Of a stretch of DNA of 24,144 nucleotides, positions 16,119 through 23,364 are shown one piece after another. The number at the start of each line of letters is the position of its first letter. The stretch's first letter is position 1. The translations under genes were made by a program, and so were the position numbers. The stretch spans positions 1-24,144 of the forward strand of contig CALWIE010000046.1 in NCBI GenBank assembly GCA_944380625.1, in the 5' to 3' direction. The notes under the pieces are model-generated. The model did no database searches and was not told the DNA's origin. It was given only the letters and a program-made list of their open reading frames with translations. Source of the stretch: an uncultured Clostridia bacterium (lineage in GTDB: Bacteria; Bacillota_A; Clostridia; Oscillospirales; Acutalibacteraceae).

Positions 16119-17108
16119 ATGGAAGTCCGAGAAAAAATCCCCCTGGCGGCAGTGGTGGGCCCCACCGCCACCGGGAAGACCGCCCTGGGCATCCAGCTGT
16201 GCCAGCGCCTAGGGGGAGAGATCGTCTCCTGCGATTCCATGCAGGTCTACCAGGGGCTTCCCATCGGTACCGCCCAGCCCACCCAGTCTGAGCGAGCCGC
16301 CGTGCCCCACCACCTGGTGGACTTCCTCCCTGTGGAGACGCCCTTCAGCGTCTCCGACTACGTGGACGCCGCCGGAAGGGCGGTGGAGGACATCCACCGC
16401 CGGGGGAAACTTCCGGTGCTGGTGGGGGGCACGGGCCTTTACGCCCGCTCCCTGCTGCGGGGCTTTTCCTTTGAGGAAAAGGGCCGGGACGAAGGGCTGC
16501 GCCAGCGCCTGTTCCAAGAGGCAGAGGAGCTGGGGGCGGACGCCCTCTACCGGCGCTTGCGGCAGCTGGACCCCAAGGCGGCGGGGGAAATCCATCCCCA
16601 CAATGTCAAGCGGGTGGTCCGGGCCCTGGAGTACATCCAGCTGTGCGGGGAGCCCTTCTCCGCCCAGGCGGAGCGCTCCCACCTGGCCCAGTCCCCCTAC
16701 CGGTACGCCATGCTCTGCCTGAGTTTCCGGGACCGGGAAAAGCTCTACCGCCGCATTGACCTTCGGGTGGACCGGATGCTGGAGCAGGGCCTTCTGGAGG
16801 AGGCGGAGGCCTTTTTCCGCCGGTGCCGGCAGGGAGGGCCTGTTCCCACCGCGGCCCAGGCCATCGGCTACAAAGAGCTGTTCCCCTACTTTTGGGGAGA
16901 GGCCACCCTGAAAGAGGCCGTGGAGAACCTCAAGCGGGAGAGCCGCCGCTACGCCAAGCGGCAGATCACCTGGTTCTCCCGGGAGGAGCGGGTCTGGTTC
17001 CTCTACGTGGACGAGCTGGAAGAAAAGGGCGCTAGCCTCTTGGAAGAGAGCCTGAGAGTTTTGCAGGAAGAGGGAATCGTGAAGGGAGGAAAAGGCCGTG
17101 AACAGTAA
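16119..17108 (+). CDS. miaA: tRNA dimethylallyltransferase MiaA
   Basis: MiaA transfers a dimethylallyl group from DMAPP to N6 of A37 in tRNAs that read U-starting codons; MiaB then methylthiolates the product. The 329 residues begin with a P-loop GPTATGKT (14-21), followed by SCDSMQVYQGLPIGTA with the catalytic Asp, the PHHLVDF segment and the GGTGLYARSLL motif. The C-terminal half has NVKRVVRALEY and the KRQITWF element. ATG 16119 lies four bases after the mutL stop and has only a weak Shine-Dalgarno, so coupling to mutL is likely. The last 11 bases overlap the next gene. Here hfq, which often follows miaA, is missing. Confidence 0.98.
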   Translation: MEVREKIPLAAVVGPTATGKTALGIQLCQRLGGEIVSCDSMQVYQGLPIGTAQPTQSERAAVPHHLVDFLPVETPFSVSDYVDAAGRAVEDIHRRGKLPVLVGGTGLYARSLLRGFSFEEKGRDEGLRQRLFQEAEELGADALYRRLRQLDPKAAGEIHPHNVKRVVRALEYIQLCGEPFSAQAERSHLAQSPYRYAMLCLSFRDREKLYRRIDLRVDRMLEQGLLEEAEAFFRRCRQGGPVPTAAQAIGYKELFPYFWGEATLKEAVENLKRESRRYAKRQITWFSREERVWFLYVDELEEKGASLLEESLRVLQEEGIVKGGKGREQ

Positions 17109-18402
17109 GAAGATCCGAAAGCTGGCCGCAGGGGCTCTGGCCTTTTTGCTGCTGCTGTATGTGGGCTATCAGGGCTATATGGCCACCCACAAGAGCCTGA
17201 AGACCGAGACCGCCATGTACGGGGAGGCCTCCGACGTCCTCCAGGTCCAGGGCTTTTTCATCCGCAACGAGGCCGTGGTGGACGAGGGCTACAGCGGTGT
17301 CCTCAGCTACCGGGTGGGGGACGGCGCCCGGGTGGCCAAGGGCGGCGTCATCGCCGACGTGTTCGCCTCAGAGGAGGACGCCGCCGCCTACGGCGAGGCG
17401 GAGCGGATCTCCCGGGAGATCGAAAACCTCCAAGCCCTCTCCCAGCCGGCGGATTACTTTGTGGCAAACCCCTCCATGCTCAGCGACCAGATCTACTCCG
17501 CCCTGGACAGCATTGCCCTGGAGATCAACCGGAACAACTTTTCCGACCTCACCGGGCTGAAAGAAGAGCTGCAAACGGCCCTGGCCCGGCGGCAGCTGAT
17601 CACCGGGGAGGAGAGCTCGGCGGATTACGCCCAGCACATCAGCGAGCTGGAGGCCCAGCGGGCCGCCCTGGAGGGGCAGGCCAACAGCGCCACCGGCAGC
17701 ATCCTGGCCCCGGTGGCGGGGTACTTCATCAGCACGGTGGACGGCCTGGAGACGGCGGTGGGCCTGGACCAGGTGGAGGACCTGACCCCCTCCCAGGTGG
17801 AGGGCCTGCTGGAGCTTGCGCCCCAGGAGGACACAGCCGCTGTGGGCAAGGTGTGCCAGAACTTCAACTGGTACGCTGTCTGCTCCCTGGAAGAGGACGA
17901 AATGGTCCGGCTGGAGGGGGTGGAGGAGATCTTTCTAGACATTCCCTTTGCCAGCTCGGAGAAGATCCCCGCTAAGATCGCGGCGGAAAACTACGACGCC
18001 GAATCGGGAAAGACCGCGGTGATCTTCCAGTGCTCCACCATGGATTCGGACATCGCCGCCGTGCGCAACGAGCGGCTCCAAGTGACGGTGGGCACCTACT
18101 CCGGCGTGTTGGTCAATGAGAAGGCCCTGCGCTTTGCGGACGTGGAGTACACTGTCACAGACGAGGGGGGCAACACCACGACCCAGGTCCAGGAGAATGT
18201 AAAGGGCGTGTACGTGCTCTACGGCGGGCAGCTGGAGTTTGTCCAGGTGTTCACCGAGCGCTCGGTCAACGGGTACGCCATCTGCAAGACCGAGCTCTCC
18301 CAGGAGGAGCGGGACATGCTGGTGACAGATTCCACCATCCAGCTTTACGACCAGGTGGTGGTAGAAGGGACGGATCTCTATGATGGAAAAATCGTTCGAT
18401 GA
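17098..18402 (+). CDS. HlyD/membrane-fusion-like envelope protein, function unknown
   Basis: A 434-residue protein with one N-terminal membrane helix (about 9-27) and an extracytoplasmic body. Two half-lipoyl-like segments can be seen: GYSGVLSYRVGDGARVAKG (about 63-81) and ILAPVAGYFISTVDGL (about 202-217). A long charged helical hairpin lies between them, as in HlyD/AcrA-type adaptors. Such adaptors join an inner-membrane transporter to the wall or outer space, but no ABC, RND or MFS partner is next to it. GTG 17098 has GGAGG seven bases upstream and overlaps the end of miaA by 11 bases; the 3' end overlaps yggS by 23 bases. Its fixed place ahead of yggS-sepF suggests, by inference only, a role in the envelope or division. 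Confidence 0.8.
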   Translation: MNSKKIRKLAAGALAFLLLLYVGYQGYMATHKSLKTETAMYGEASDVLQVQGFFIRNEAVVDEGYSGVLSYRVGDGARVAKGGVIADVFASEEDAAAYGEAERISREIENLQALSQPADYFVANPSMLSDQIYSALDSIALEINRNNFSDLTGLKEELQTALARRQLITGEESSADYAQHISELEAQRAALEGQANSATGSILAPVAGYFISTVDGLETAVGLDQVEDLTPSQVEGLLELAPQEDTAAVGKVCQNFNWYAVCSLEEDEMVRLEGVEEIFLDIPFASSEKIPAKIAAENYDAESGKTAVIFQCSTMDSDIAAVRNERLQVTVGTYSGVLVNEKALRFADVEYTVTDEGGNTTTQVQENVKGVYVLYGGQLEFVQVFTERSVNGYAICKTELSQEERDMLVTDSTIQLYDQVVVEGTDLYDGKIVR

Positions 18403-19111
18403 GCGCATAGCCGCCTTCGATGAAAACTACCCCCGGGTCCTGGAACAGATCGCCCGGGCGGCGGAAAAGGCCGGCCGCAAGCCCGAGGAGGTCACCTTGC
18501 TGGCGGCCACGAAGACCGTGCCGGTGGAAGTGATTAACCACGCCATTGGCCGGGGCCTCTCCTGCGTGGGAGAGAACCGTGTCCAAGAGCTTCTGGATAA
18601 ATACGACGCCCTGGACCGGGCCCACTGCGACCTGCAATTTATCGGCCAGCTGCAAACCAACAAAGTGAAATACCTGCTGGGAAAGGTCAGCTGCATCCAG
18701 TCGGTGGGCAGCGTGAAGCTGGCCCGGGAGATCTCCCGCCTGTGCCAGCGGGAGGGCTTGGAGATGAAGGTGCTGGTGGAGGTGAACATCGGCAGGGAGG
18801 AGAGCAAGGGCGGGGTCCTGCCCGAGGCCCTTCTGGAGTGCATCGATGAGATCCGCACCTTCCCCGGCCTGCGGGTGGAGGGCCTCATGGCCATCCCGCC
18901 CATCTGCGAGGACAGGGCCCAGCTTTGCAGGTATTTTTCCGCCCTCAGGCAATATTATGTTGACATAGAGGGAAAAAGCATGGATAATGTATCTATGAAC
19001 TGTCTGTCCATGGGCATGTCCTCGGATTTCCCAGAGGCCATCGCCTGCGGCGCCACCATGGTGCGGGTGGGCTCTTCGCTGTTTGGCAGGCGGGCGTACC
19101 CCCAGCACTGA
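18380..19111 (+). CDS. YggS/YlmE-family pyridoxal phosphate homeostasis protein
   Basis: YggS-family proteins bind pyridoxal 5'-phosphate without known enzymatic activity and keep the PLP pool and amino-acid balance in order; the Bacillus member is YlmE. The 243 residues form a single alanine-racemase-like barrel with the PLP lysine in LAATKTVP (Lys45), GENRVQE, the FIGQLQTNKVKY motif and C-terminal MGMSSDFPEAI...VRVGSSLFG. ATG 18380 (or 18383) follows AAGGGA by about nine bases and overlaps the preceding gene. Within the 3' part, around 18951-19010, the sequence turns AT-rich and contains a near-consensus promoter. The position ahead of sepF is the usual one in Firmicutes. Confidence 0.95.
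   Translation: MMEKSFDERIAAFDENYPRVLEQIARAAEKAGRKPEEVTLLAATKTVPVEVINHAIGRGLSCVGENRVQELLDKYDALDRAHCDLQFIGQLQTNKVKYLLGKVSCIQSVGSVKLAREISRLCQREGLEMKVLVEVNIGREESKGGVLPEALLECIDEIRTFPGLRVEGLMAIPPICEDRAQLCRYFSALRQYYVDIEGKSMDNVSMNCLSMGMSSDFPEAIACGATMVRVGSSLFGRRAYPQH
18960..18988 (+). promoter_or_regulatory. Internal sigma-A promoter for sepF-ylmH-divIVA
   Basis: TTGACA (18960-18965) and GATAAT (18983-18988) are exactly 17 bases apart inside yggS. The surrounding codons are AT-rich in an otherwise GC-rich gene. The expected start near 18995 would give sepF a leader of about 140 bases. Confidence 0.68.
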
Positions 19112-19137
19112 ATCAAATCCCTTAGGAGGTTAGCTTC

Positions 19138-19641
19138 ATGGCAGGATTGTTCGATCGGTTTCACCAGATGTTGAACCCGCCGGAGGATGAATACGAGGAT
19201 TATTACGAGGACGAGCCCGAAGGGGAAGAGGGGGAAGACTCCGGCTCTGGTCGGGACTGGGACCGGTTTGACGACTCCCGGCGCTCTGTCTCCTTTTCCG
19301 ATTACACCTCCCGGCGCAGCACAGGCAGCGGCGGCCGGGTGCTGAACATCAACGCCAAGGCCCAGTTCCAGGTGGTGATGTTCCGGCCCGTCAGCTTTAA
19401 GGAGGACGCCTGGGTCATCGCCGACGAGCTCCTCCAGCGCCACATGGTGGTGCTGAACCTGGAGGACACCGACGAGCGGGAAGCCGAGCACATCCTGTAC
19501 TTTATCAGCGGGGTGGCCTACGCCAACAACGGAAAGTTCCGCCCCATCACCAAGCAGACGGTGATCGTGGTGCCCTACAACGTGGACCTGACCGGCAACG
19601 ACGTGATGGATGAGCTGGAAAACAGCGGCATCTTCTTCTGA
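19138..19641 (+). CDS. sepF: Cell division protein SepF
   Basis: SepF binds FtsZ, curves or bundles its filaments and tethers them to the membrane during septum formation. The 167 residues start with an amphipathic membrane-targeting helix (AGLFDRFHQML). A strongly acidic, Tyr-rich linker follows (about 16-34), then the folded SepF domain (about 68-155) with the VVMFRPVSFKEDAWVIADEL and GVAYANNGKF segments. AGGAGG (19124-19129) lies eight bases before ATG 19138. The next gene begins five bases after the stop. In many Firmicutes ylmG (YggT) stands between sepF and ylmH; it is missing here. Confidence 0.96.
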   Translation: MAGLFDRFHQMLNPPEDEYEDYYEDEPEGEEGEDSGSGRDWDRFDDSRRSVSFSDYTSRRSTGSGGRVLNINAKAQFQVVMFRPVSFKEDAWVIADELLQRHMVVLNLEDTDEREAEHILYFISGVAYANNGKFRPITKQTVIVVPYNVDLTGNDVMDELENSGIFF

Positions 19642-19646
19642 CGCCC

Positions 19647-20387
19647 ATGGCCGGAGAACAGGCGCAGCTGGCCGCCCGGCTGGAGGACTGCCTGCGGCTC
19701 TCCCGGAAGAGGCCCTGCTATTTGGGCTTTCTGGATGAGGGCCAGGCCGCCTTTTGCGAAACGTACCTCTCCCGCCGCAGGGCCCGGTTTCTCCTCTGGG
19801 GAGGCCACCCGGAGGCGGAGCGGGTCATGGCCGGCTTTTTTCCGGACTACCTGGAGCCGGACCCCGGACTTTTCCCGCTGACATCCCTTGCCTTCACCTA
19901 CCGGGGGGAGTACGCCCTTTCCCACCGGGATTTCTTGGGGGCGTTCCTCTCCCTGGGAGTGGAGCGGGACGTGGTGGGGGACATCCTGGTGGGGGAGGGC
20001 TTGGCGGTGGCCTTCCTGCGGGAGGAGCTGGCGGAGTACTTCGCTCAAAACCTCCCGAAGATCGGACGGGTGGGCGTCAAGGCGTCCTTCTCCTGGGAGG
20101 GGCCCCTGCCCGCCGCCCACAGCTTCCTTCCGGTAAACGGGGTGGTGGCCTCCCCGCGGCTGGACTGCCTTGCCGCCCTTCTGTGCAAGACCAGCCGGGA
20201 GAAGGCGGCGGAGTGGATCCGGGCCGGGTCGGTGTCCATCAACCATCAGGAGAGCCTTTCCCCCTCCGCCCGGGTGGAGGAAGGCGACCGGATCTCCGTG
20301 CGCAGGCACGGCCGGTTTATTGTAGATCAACTGGGCCCTTTGACTTCCAAAGGGCGCCTTGTGGCGAAATGCAGGAAATATCAATAA
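19647..20387 (+). CDS. ylmH: YlmH-type S4-domain RNA-binding protein
   Basis: YlmH belongs to the division cluster but is an S4-domain RNA-binding protein; related proteins act on stalled ribosomes. The 246 residues show the N-terminal YlmH module with FLDEGQAAFCE and AFTYRGEYALSHRDFLGAFLSLG, a central VGDILV segment, and a C-terminal S4 domain (about 170-235) with SPRLDCLAALLCKTSREKA and RAGSVSIN. ATG 19647 is five bases after the sepF stop and has no clear Shine-Dalgarno of its own, so translation is probably coupled. divIVA follows after 13 bases. Identification rests on these motifs and the cluster order. Confidence 0.92.
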   Translation: MAGEQAQLAARLEDCLRLSRKRPCYLGFLDEGQAAFCETYLSRRRARFLLWGGHPEAERVMAGFFPDYLEPDPGLFPLTSLAFTYRGEYALSHRDFLGAFLSLGVERDVVGDILVGEGLAVAFLREELAEYFAQNLPKIGRVGVKASFSWEGPLPAAHSFLPVNGVVASPRLDCLAALLCKTSREKAAEWIRAGSVSINHQESLSPSARVEEGDRISVRRHGRFIVDQLGPLTSKGRLVAKCRKYQ

Positions 20388-20400
20388 GGGGGATTTCCAC

Positions 20401-21378
20401 ATGTTGACCGTGAAAGAAATCAATGAAGTGAGCTTTGGAAAGGCCGGCTTTTCTGGGTATAAGCCGGAGGACGTGGATAACTTTATCGACGAGGTGGTGG
20501 AGTCCTTCACCCAGTTGGAGGCCGAGCGGGACGCGGCCGTGGAGCAGAGCACCCGCCTCATGAAGCAGGCGGACGGCCTGAACCGGCAGATCGCCGAGCT
20601 GAAGTCCAAAAACGCGGAGCTTCAGAAGAAGCTGGGCATCTTGGCCCAGAAGATCGAGTCCTACCGGGAGGAGGAGGACGGCATCAAAGAGGCCATCCTC
20701 AGCGCCCAGCGGATGGCGAAGGACGCCGTCCAAGAGGCCCGGGACAAGGCCGCCATCATGCTGGAGGACGCCAAGGCCGACGCCGGCAGGATCCTGGCAA
20801 ACGCCCGGGACGACGCGGCCAAGGCCGCCCAGGAGTATGCCGGCCAGGTAGAGGGCAAAAAACACGAGCTGGAAGAGATGAAGCGCCAGGTGTCCGCCTT
20901 CCGAGTCTCCCTGCTGGAGATGTACAAAAAGCACCTGGAGAGCATCAACCACATCCCCAACTTCCGGGTGAAGGACCCCGCTCCCGCGGCGGCCCCTGTC
21001 CAGCCGGAGCCCCCGGTGGAGAAGGAGCCCCAGCCTGTCCCGGCAAAGGAAGCCCCCAAAGCAGAGCCCAAAGAGGAGCCCGTTCCTGCCCCCGCCCCTG
21101 TGGAAGAGCACGCCCCGGAAGCGGTAGCGGAGCCCGCTGCTCCTCAGGCGCCGGAGCAGACCACCCTGGAGGACAGCGGTCTGCACAACAAGGTGGATTT
21201 CAGCCAGGAGCAGGAGCAGCCCTCCGGCTTTGAGGACGACCTGTCCCAGGTGGGCATTGACCTGAAGGCCTACAGCAGCATTCCCGAGTCCCTGCAGCGG
21301 GAGAAGGAGTCCCACTTCAGCCATCTGGAGTTTGGGGACGACGTGGACGTGGGCGCCCGCAAGCGCAGAAAGCGCTGA
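20401..21378 (+). CDS. divIVA: DivIVA-domain cell division/polarity protein
   Basis: DivIVA forms coiled coils at curved membranes (septa, poles) and positions division and sporulation proteins. The 325 residues begin with the DivIVA domain (SFGKAGFSGYKPEDVDNFIDEV), keeping the membrane-inserting Phe17. A long coiled coil runs to about 190, with an Ala-rich stretch of the type seen in many clostridial members. Then comes a Pro/Ala/Glu-rich low-complexity region (about 200-260) and a basic end (RKRRKR). It is about twice the length of Bacillus DivIVA. AAGGGGGA lies seven bases before ATG 20401. A 7-bp stem (20444-20467) overlaps the start region and is probably incidental. Confidence 0.95.
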   Translation: MLTVKEINEVSFGKAGFSGYKPEDVDNFIDEVVESFTQLEAERDAAVEQSTRLMKQADGLNRQIAELKSKNAELQKKLGILAQKIESYREEEDGIKEAILSAQRMAKDAVQEARDKAAIMLEDAKADAGRILANARDDAAKAAQEYAGQVEGKKHELEEMKRQVSAFRVSLLEMYKKHLESINHIPNFRVKDPAPAAAPVQPEPPVEKEPQPVPAKEAPKAEPKEEPVPAPAPVEEHAPEAVAEPAAPQAPEQTTLEDSGLHNKVDFSQEQEQPSGFEDDLSQVGIDLKAYSSIPESLQREKESHFSHLEFGDDVDVGARKRRKR

Positions 21379-21421
21379 GAGGGCTCCGGTTAAAGTCCTG
21401 TGCGTGAAAAAGGAGAGAGTT

Positions 21422-21943
21422 TTGAAATCCGATTCTATCGACCGCAGCCGTAAGACGGCTGTCCTTGTGCTGGCCGTGGCGGCGGTGCTGCTTGCCCTGG
21501 ACCAGGCGATCAAATTCCTGGTGCTCCGCTTTCTGGCCCCGTCGGGGCGGATTGAGGTGATCCCCGGCCTGCTGGAGCTCACCTATGTGGAAAACACCGG
21601 GGCCGCCTTCGGGCTTTTCAAGAATATGATGTGGATGGTGGTGGCCATCACCGTTGTTGTGTCGGCGGCCATTGTGGTGCTTCTGTTCCGGTACAGGCAC
21701 CACACCCTTTTGAGCTATGCCACCTCCGCCCTGCTGGTGGCAGGGGGCATCGGCAATCTGATCGACCGCTTTCTCCACGGCTTTGTGGTGGATTACATCC
21801 ACGTGCTGTTTTTCGACTATATCTTTAACCTGGCGGACTGCTGCATCACAGTGGGCGCCGTGCTGTTTGTGCTCCACGTGCTGTTTTTCTCCCAAGACCG
21901 CCGGGGAAGGGGAGGCCCCTCCCAGGAGCGGGAGGATCCATGA
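21422..21943 (+). CDS. lspA: Lipoprotein signal peptidase LspA (signal peptidase II)
   Basis: LspA is the membrane aspartyl protease that cuts the signal peptide from diacylglyceryl-modified prolipoproteins. The 173 residues have four membrane helices (about 12-29, 69-88, 98-115 and 140-158). The conserved motifs are ENTGAAFG (57-64), GGIGNLIDRF and the two catalytic aspartates, Asp124 in VVDYI and Asp139 in FNLAD. TTG 21422 has AGGAG (21411-21415) six bases before it; a GTG at 21405 is possible but overlaps that site. The stop overlaps the start of the next gene (ATGA), so the two are coupled. In many Firmicutes ileS precedes lspA; here divIVA does. Confidence 0.97.
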   Translation: MKSDSIDRSRKTAVLVLAVAAVLLALDQAIKFLVLRFLAPSGRIEVIPGLLELTYVENTGAAFGLFKNMMWMVVAITVVVSAAIVVLLFRYRHHTLLSYATSALLVAGGIGNLIDRFLHGFVVDYIHVLFFDYIFNLADCCITVGAVLFVLHVLFFSQDRRGRGGPSQEREDP

Positions 21944-22860
21944 GCCGCCGCCTCCTCATCCCTGTGACCCAGGAGGGCCTCCGGGTGGACAAGCTGCTGG
22001 CCTCCTCCCTGGAGGAACTCACCCGCTCTGCCATCCAGACCCTGATCGAAGAGGGGCGCGTCACCTGCGGCGGCAAGCCTTTGGCCAAAAGCGCCAAGGT
22101 AAAGCCCGGCCAGGAGATCCTGGTGGAGCTGCCGGAGGTGCGCCCTCTGGAGGTCCTGCCGGAGAATATCCCCCTGGACATCCCCTATGAGGACGAGGAT
22201 CTGCTGGTGGTCAACAAGCCCAAGGGGATGGTGGTGCACCCCGCTCCGGGGCACGAAGGGGGCACCCTGGTCAACGCTCTGCTGTACCACTGCGGGGCAT
22301 CCCTTTCGGGCATCAACGGGGTGGCCCGGCCGGGGATCGTCCACCGCATCGACAAGGACACCAGCGGCCTTCTCATAGTGGCGAAGAACGACTTTGCCCA
22401 CACCCGCCTGGCGGAGCAGATTCAGGCCCACACCTTCACCCGGGAGTACAGCGCCGTGGTCTACGGCTCTTTCCGGGAGGACAGCGGCCAGGTGGACGCC
22501 CCCCTGGGCAGGCATCCCCAGGACCGGAAAAGGATGGCGGTGCTGTTTGAATCCCCCGCAGCCCGCCATGCCGTGACCCATTTCTGGGTGGTAAAGCGCT
22601 TCCAGGGGTTCACCCAGCTCCGCCTGCGCCTGGAGACAGGCCGCACCCACCAGATCCGGGTCCACATGGCGTACCTGGGCCATCCGGTGGCGGGCGACCC
22701 TGTCTACGGCCCCAAAAAGGTGATCGCCTTCCTGCAGGGGCAGTGCCTCCACGCGGGGAAGATCGGCTTCGTCCACCCCCGCTCCCAGGCCTATCTGGAG
22801 TTTGAAGCGCCCCTTCCCCCGTATTTTACGGGCTTTTTGAGCAAGCTGAAGGAAGTGTGA
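21940..22860 (+). CDS. RluA/RluD-family pseudouridine synthase
   Basis: This family converts uridines of 23S rRNA (or tRNA) to pseudouridine. The 306 residues have an N-terminal S4 domain (about 14-65) and a catalytic domain with [11 protein letters not shown] (catalytic Asp138), KPKGMVVHP and the [10 protein letters not shown] motif. This is the layout of the RluD type, found next to lspA in most Firmicutes. ATG 21940 overlaps the lspA stop by four bases. Length is normal. The target uridines cannot be told from the sequence. Confidence 0.94.
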   Translation: MSRRLLIPVTQEGLRVDKLLASSLEELTRSAIQTLIEEGRVTCGGKPLAKSAKVKPGQEILVELPEVRPLEVLPENIPLDIPYEDEDLLVVNKPKGMVVHPAPGHEGGTLVNALLYHCGASLSGINGVARPGIVHRIDKDTSGLLIVAKNDFAHTRLAEQIQAHTFTREYSAVVYGSFREDSGQVDAPLGRHPQDRKRMAVLFESPAARHAVTHFWVVKRFQGFTQLRLRLETGRTHQIRVHMAYLGHPVAGDPVYGPKKVIAFLQGQCLHAGKIGFVHPRSQAYLEFEAPLPPYFTGFLSKLKEV

Positions 22861-22864
22861 GGAC

Positions 22865-23278
22865 ATGGACCGGGAATCCCGAATCCGCATCTTGTTGCTT
22901 TTGGGCGCCGCCATCGTGACGGCGGCGCTGATGCTTCTCTATTTCGTGGAGCCTGTCCAGGTCTACCGGGTCCTCCCTGTGAGCTCCACCTCTCCGCCTC
23001 GGACCGTCTCTGGGCCGGCCTCCTCCAGCGGGGAAGAACAAGTCCCCGTGGAGGGGGAGGAAACCGTCCCGACCCTTGGGGAGGGGAGCGTAAACCTCAA
23101 CACCGCTTCCCTGGAGGAGCTGGACCTGCTCCCAGGGGTGGGGCCCTCTTTGGCCCAGCGGATCATCGACTACCGGGAGGCAAACAGCGGCTTCTACGAC
23201 GTGGAGGAGCTTATGGACGTCTCCGGCATCGGGGAGAAGACCTTCGCGGAGCTTGCGCTCTATGTCACAGTGGAATAG
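22865..23278 (+). CDS. ComEA-like helix-hairpin-helix DNA-binding protein
   Basis: A 137-residue protein with one N-terminal membrane helix (about 8-26). A Ser/Pro/Glu-rich extracytoplasmic spacer (about 36-70) follows, then a C-terminal pair of helix-hairpin-helix motifs ([18 protein letters not shown] and VSGIGEKTF, about 74-130). ComEA of this layout binds incoming DNA outside the membrane and passes it to the ComEC channel in natural transformation. comEC is not present here, and a terminator follows directly, so the competence role is inference. Family members without comEC are common in Clostridia. ATG 22865 lies four bases after the preceding stop and has only a close GAGG, suggesting coupling. 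Confidence 0.87.
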   Translation: MDRESRIRILLLLGAAIVTAALMLLYFVEPVQVYRVLPVSSTSPPRTVSGPASSSGEEQVPVEGEETVPTLGEGSVNLNTASLEELDLLPGVGPSLAQRIIDYREANSGFYDVEELMDVSGIGEKTFAELALYVTVE

Positions 23279-23308
23279 CCCCTGGCGGCAGCCGGGGGTC
23301 TCTTTTTT
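23279..23308 (+). terminator. Rho-independent terminator of the miaB-comEA series
   Basis: CCCCTGGC (23279-23286) pairs with GCCGGGGG (23291-23298), including one U-G pair, around GGCA. TCTCTTTTTT follows at 23299-23308. It starts directly after the comEA-like stop codon. Confidence 0.87.
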
Positions 23309-23318
23309 GCCCAAGAAG

Positions 23319-23350
23319 AAGGCCGGCAGGGGATACTCCCTGCCGGCCTT
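23319..23350. terminator. Second hairpin, probable terminator of the oxidoreductase gene
   Basis: AAGGCCGGCAGGG (23319-23331) and its perfect 13-base complement (23338-23350) enclose GATACT. It lies 14 bases past the stop of the minus-strand gene and can serve either strand, though the T run is short. Confidence 0.75.
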
Positions 23351-23364
23351 TGTGACCTGCTATT

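Noticed and set aside
20444..20467. CCGGCTT/AAGCCGG stem in the start of divIVA
   Set aside because: Only 7 bp with a 10-base loop and ordinary codons; such stems are frequent in GC-rich coding sequence.
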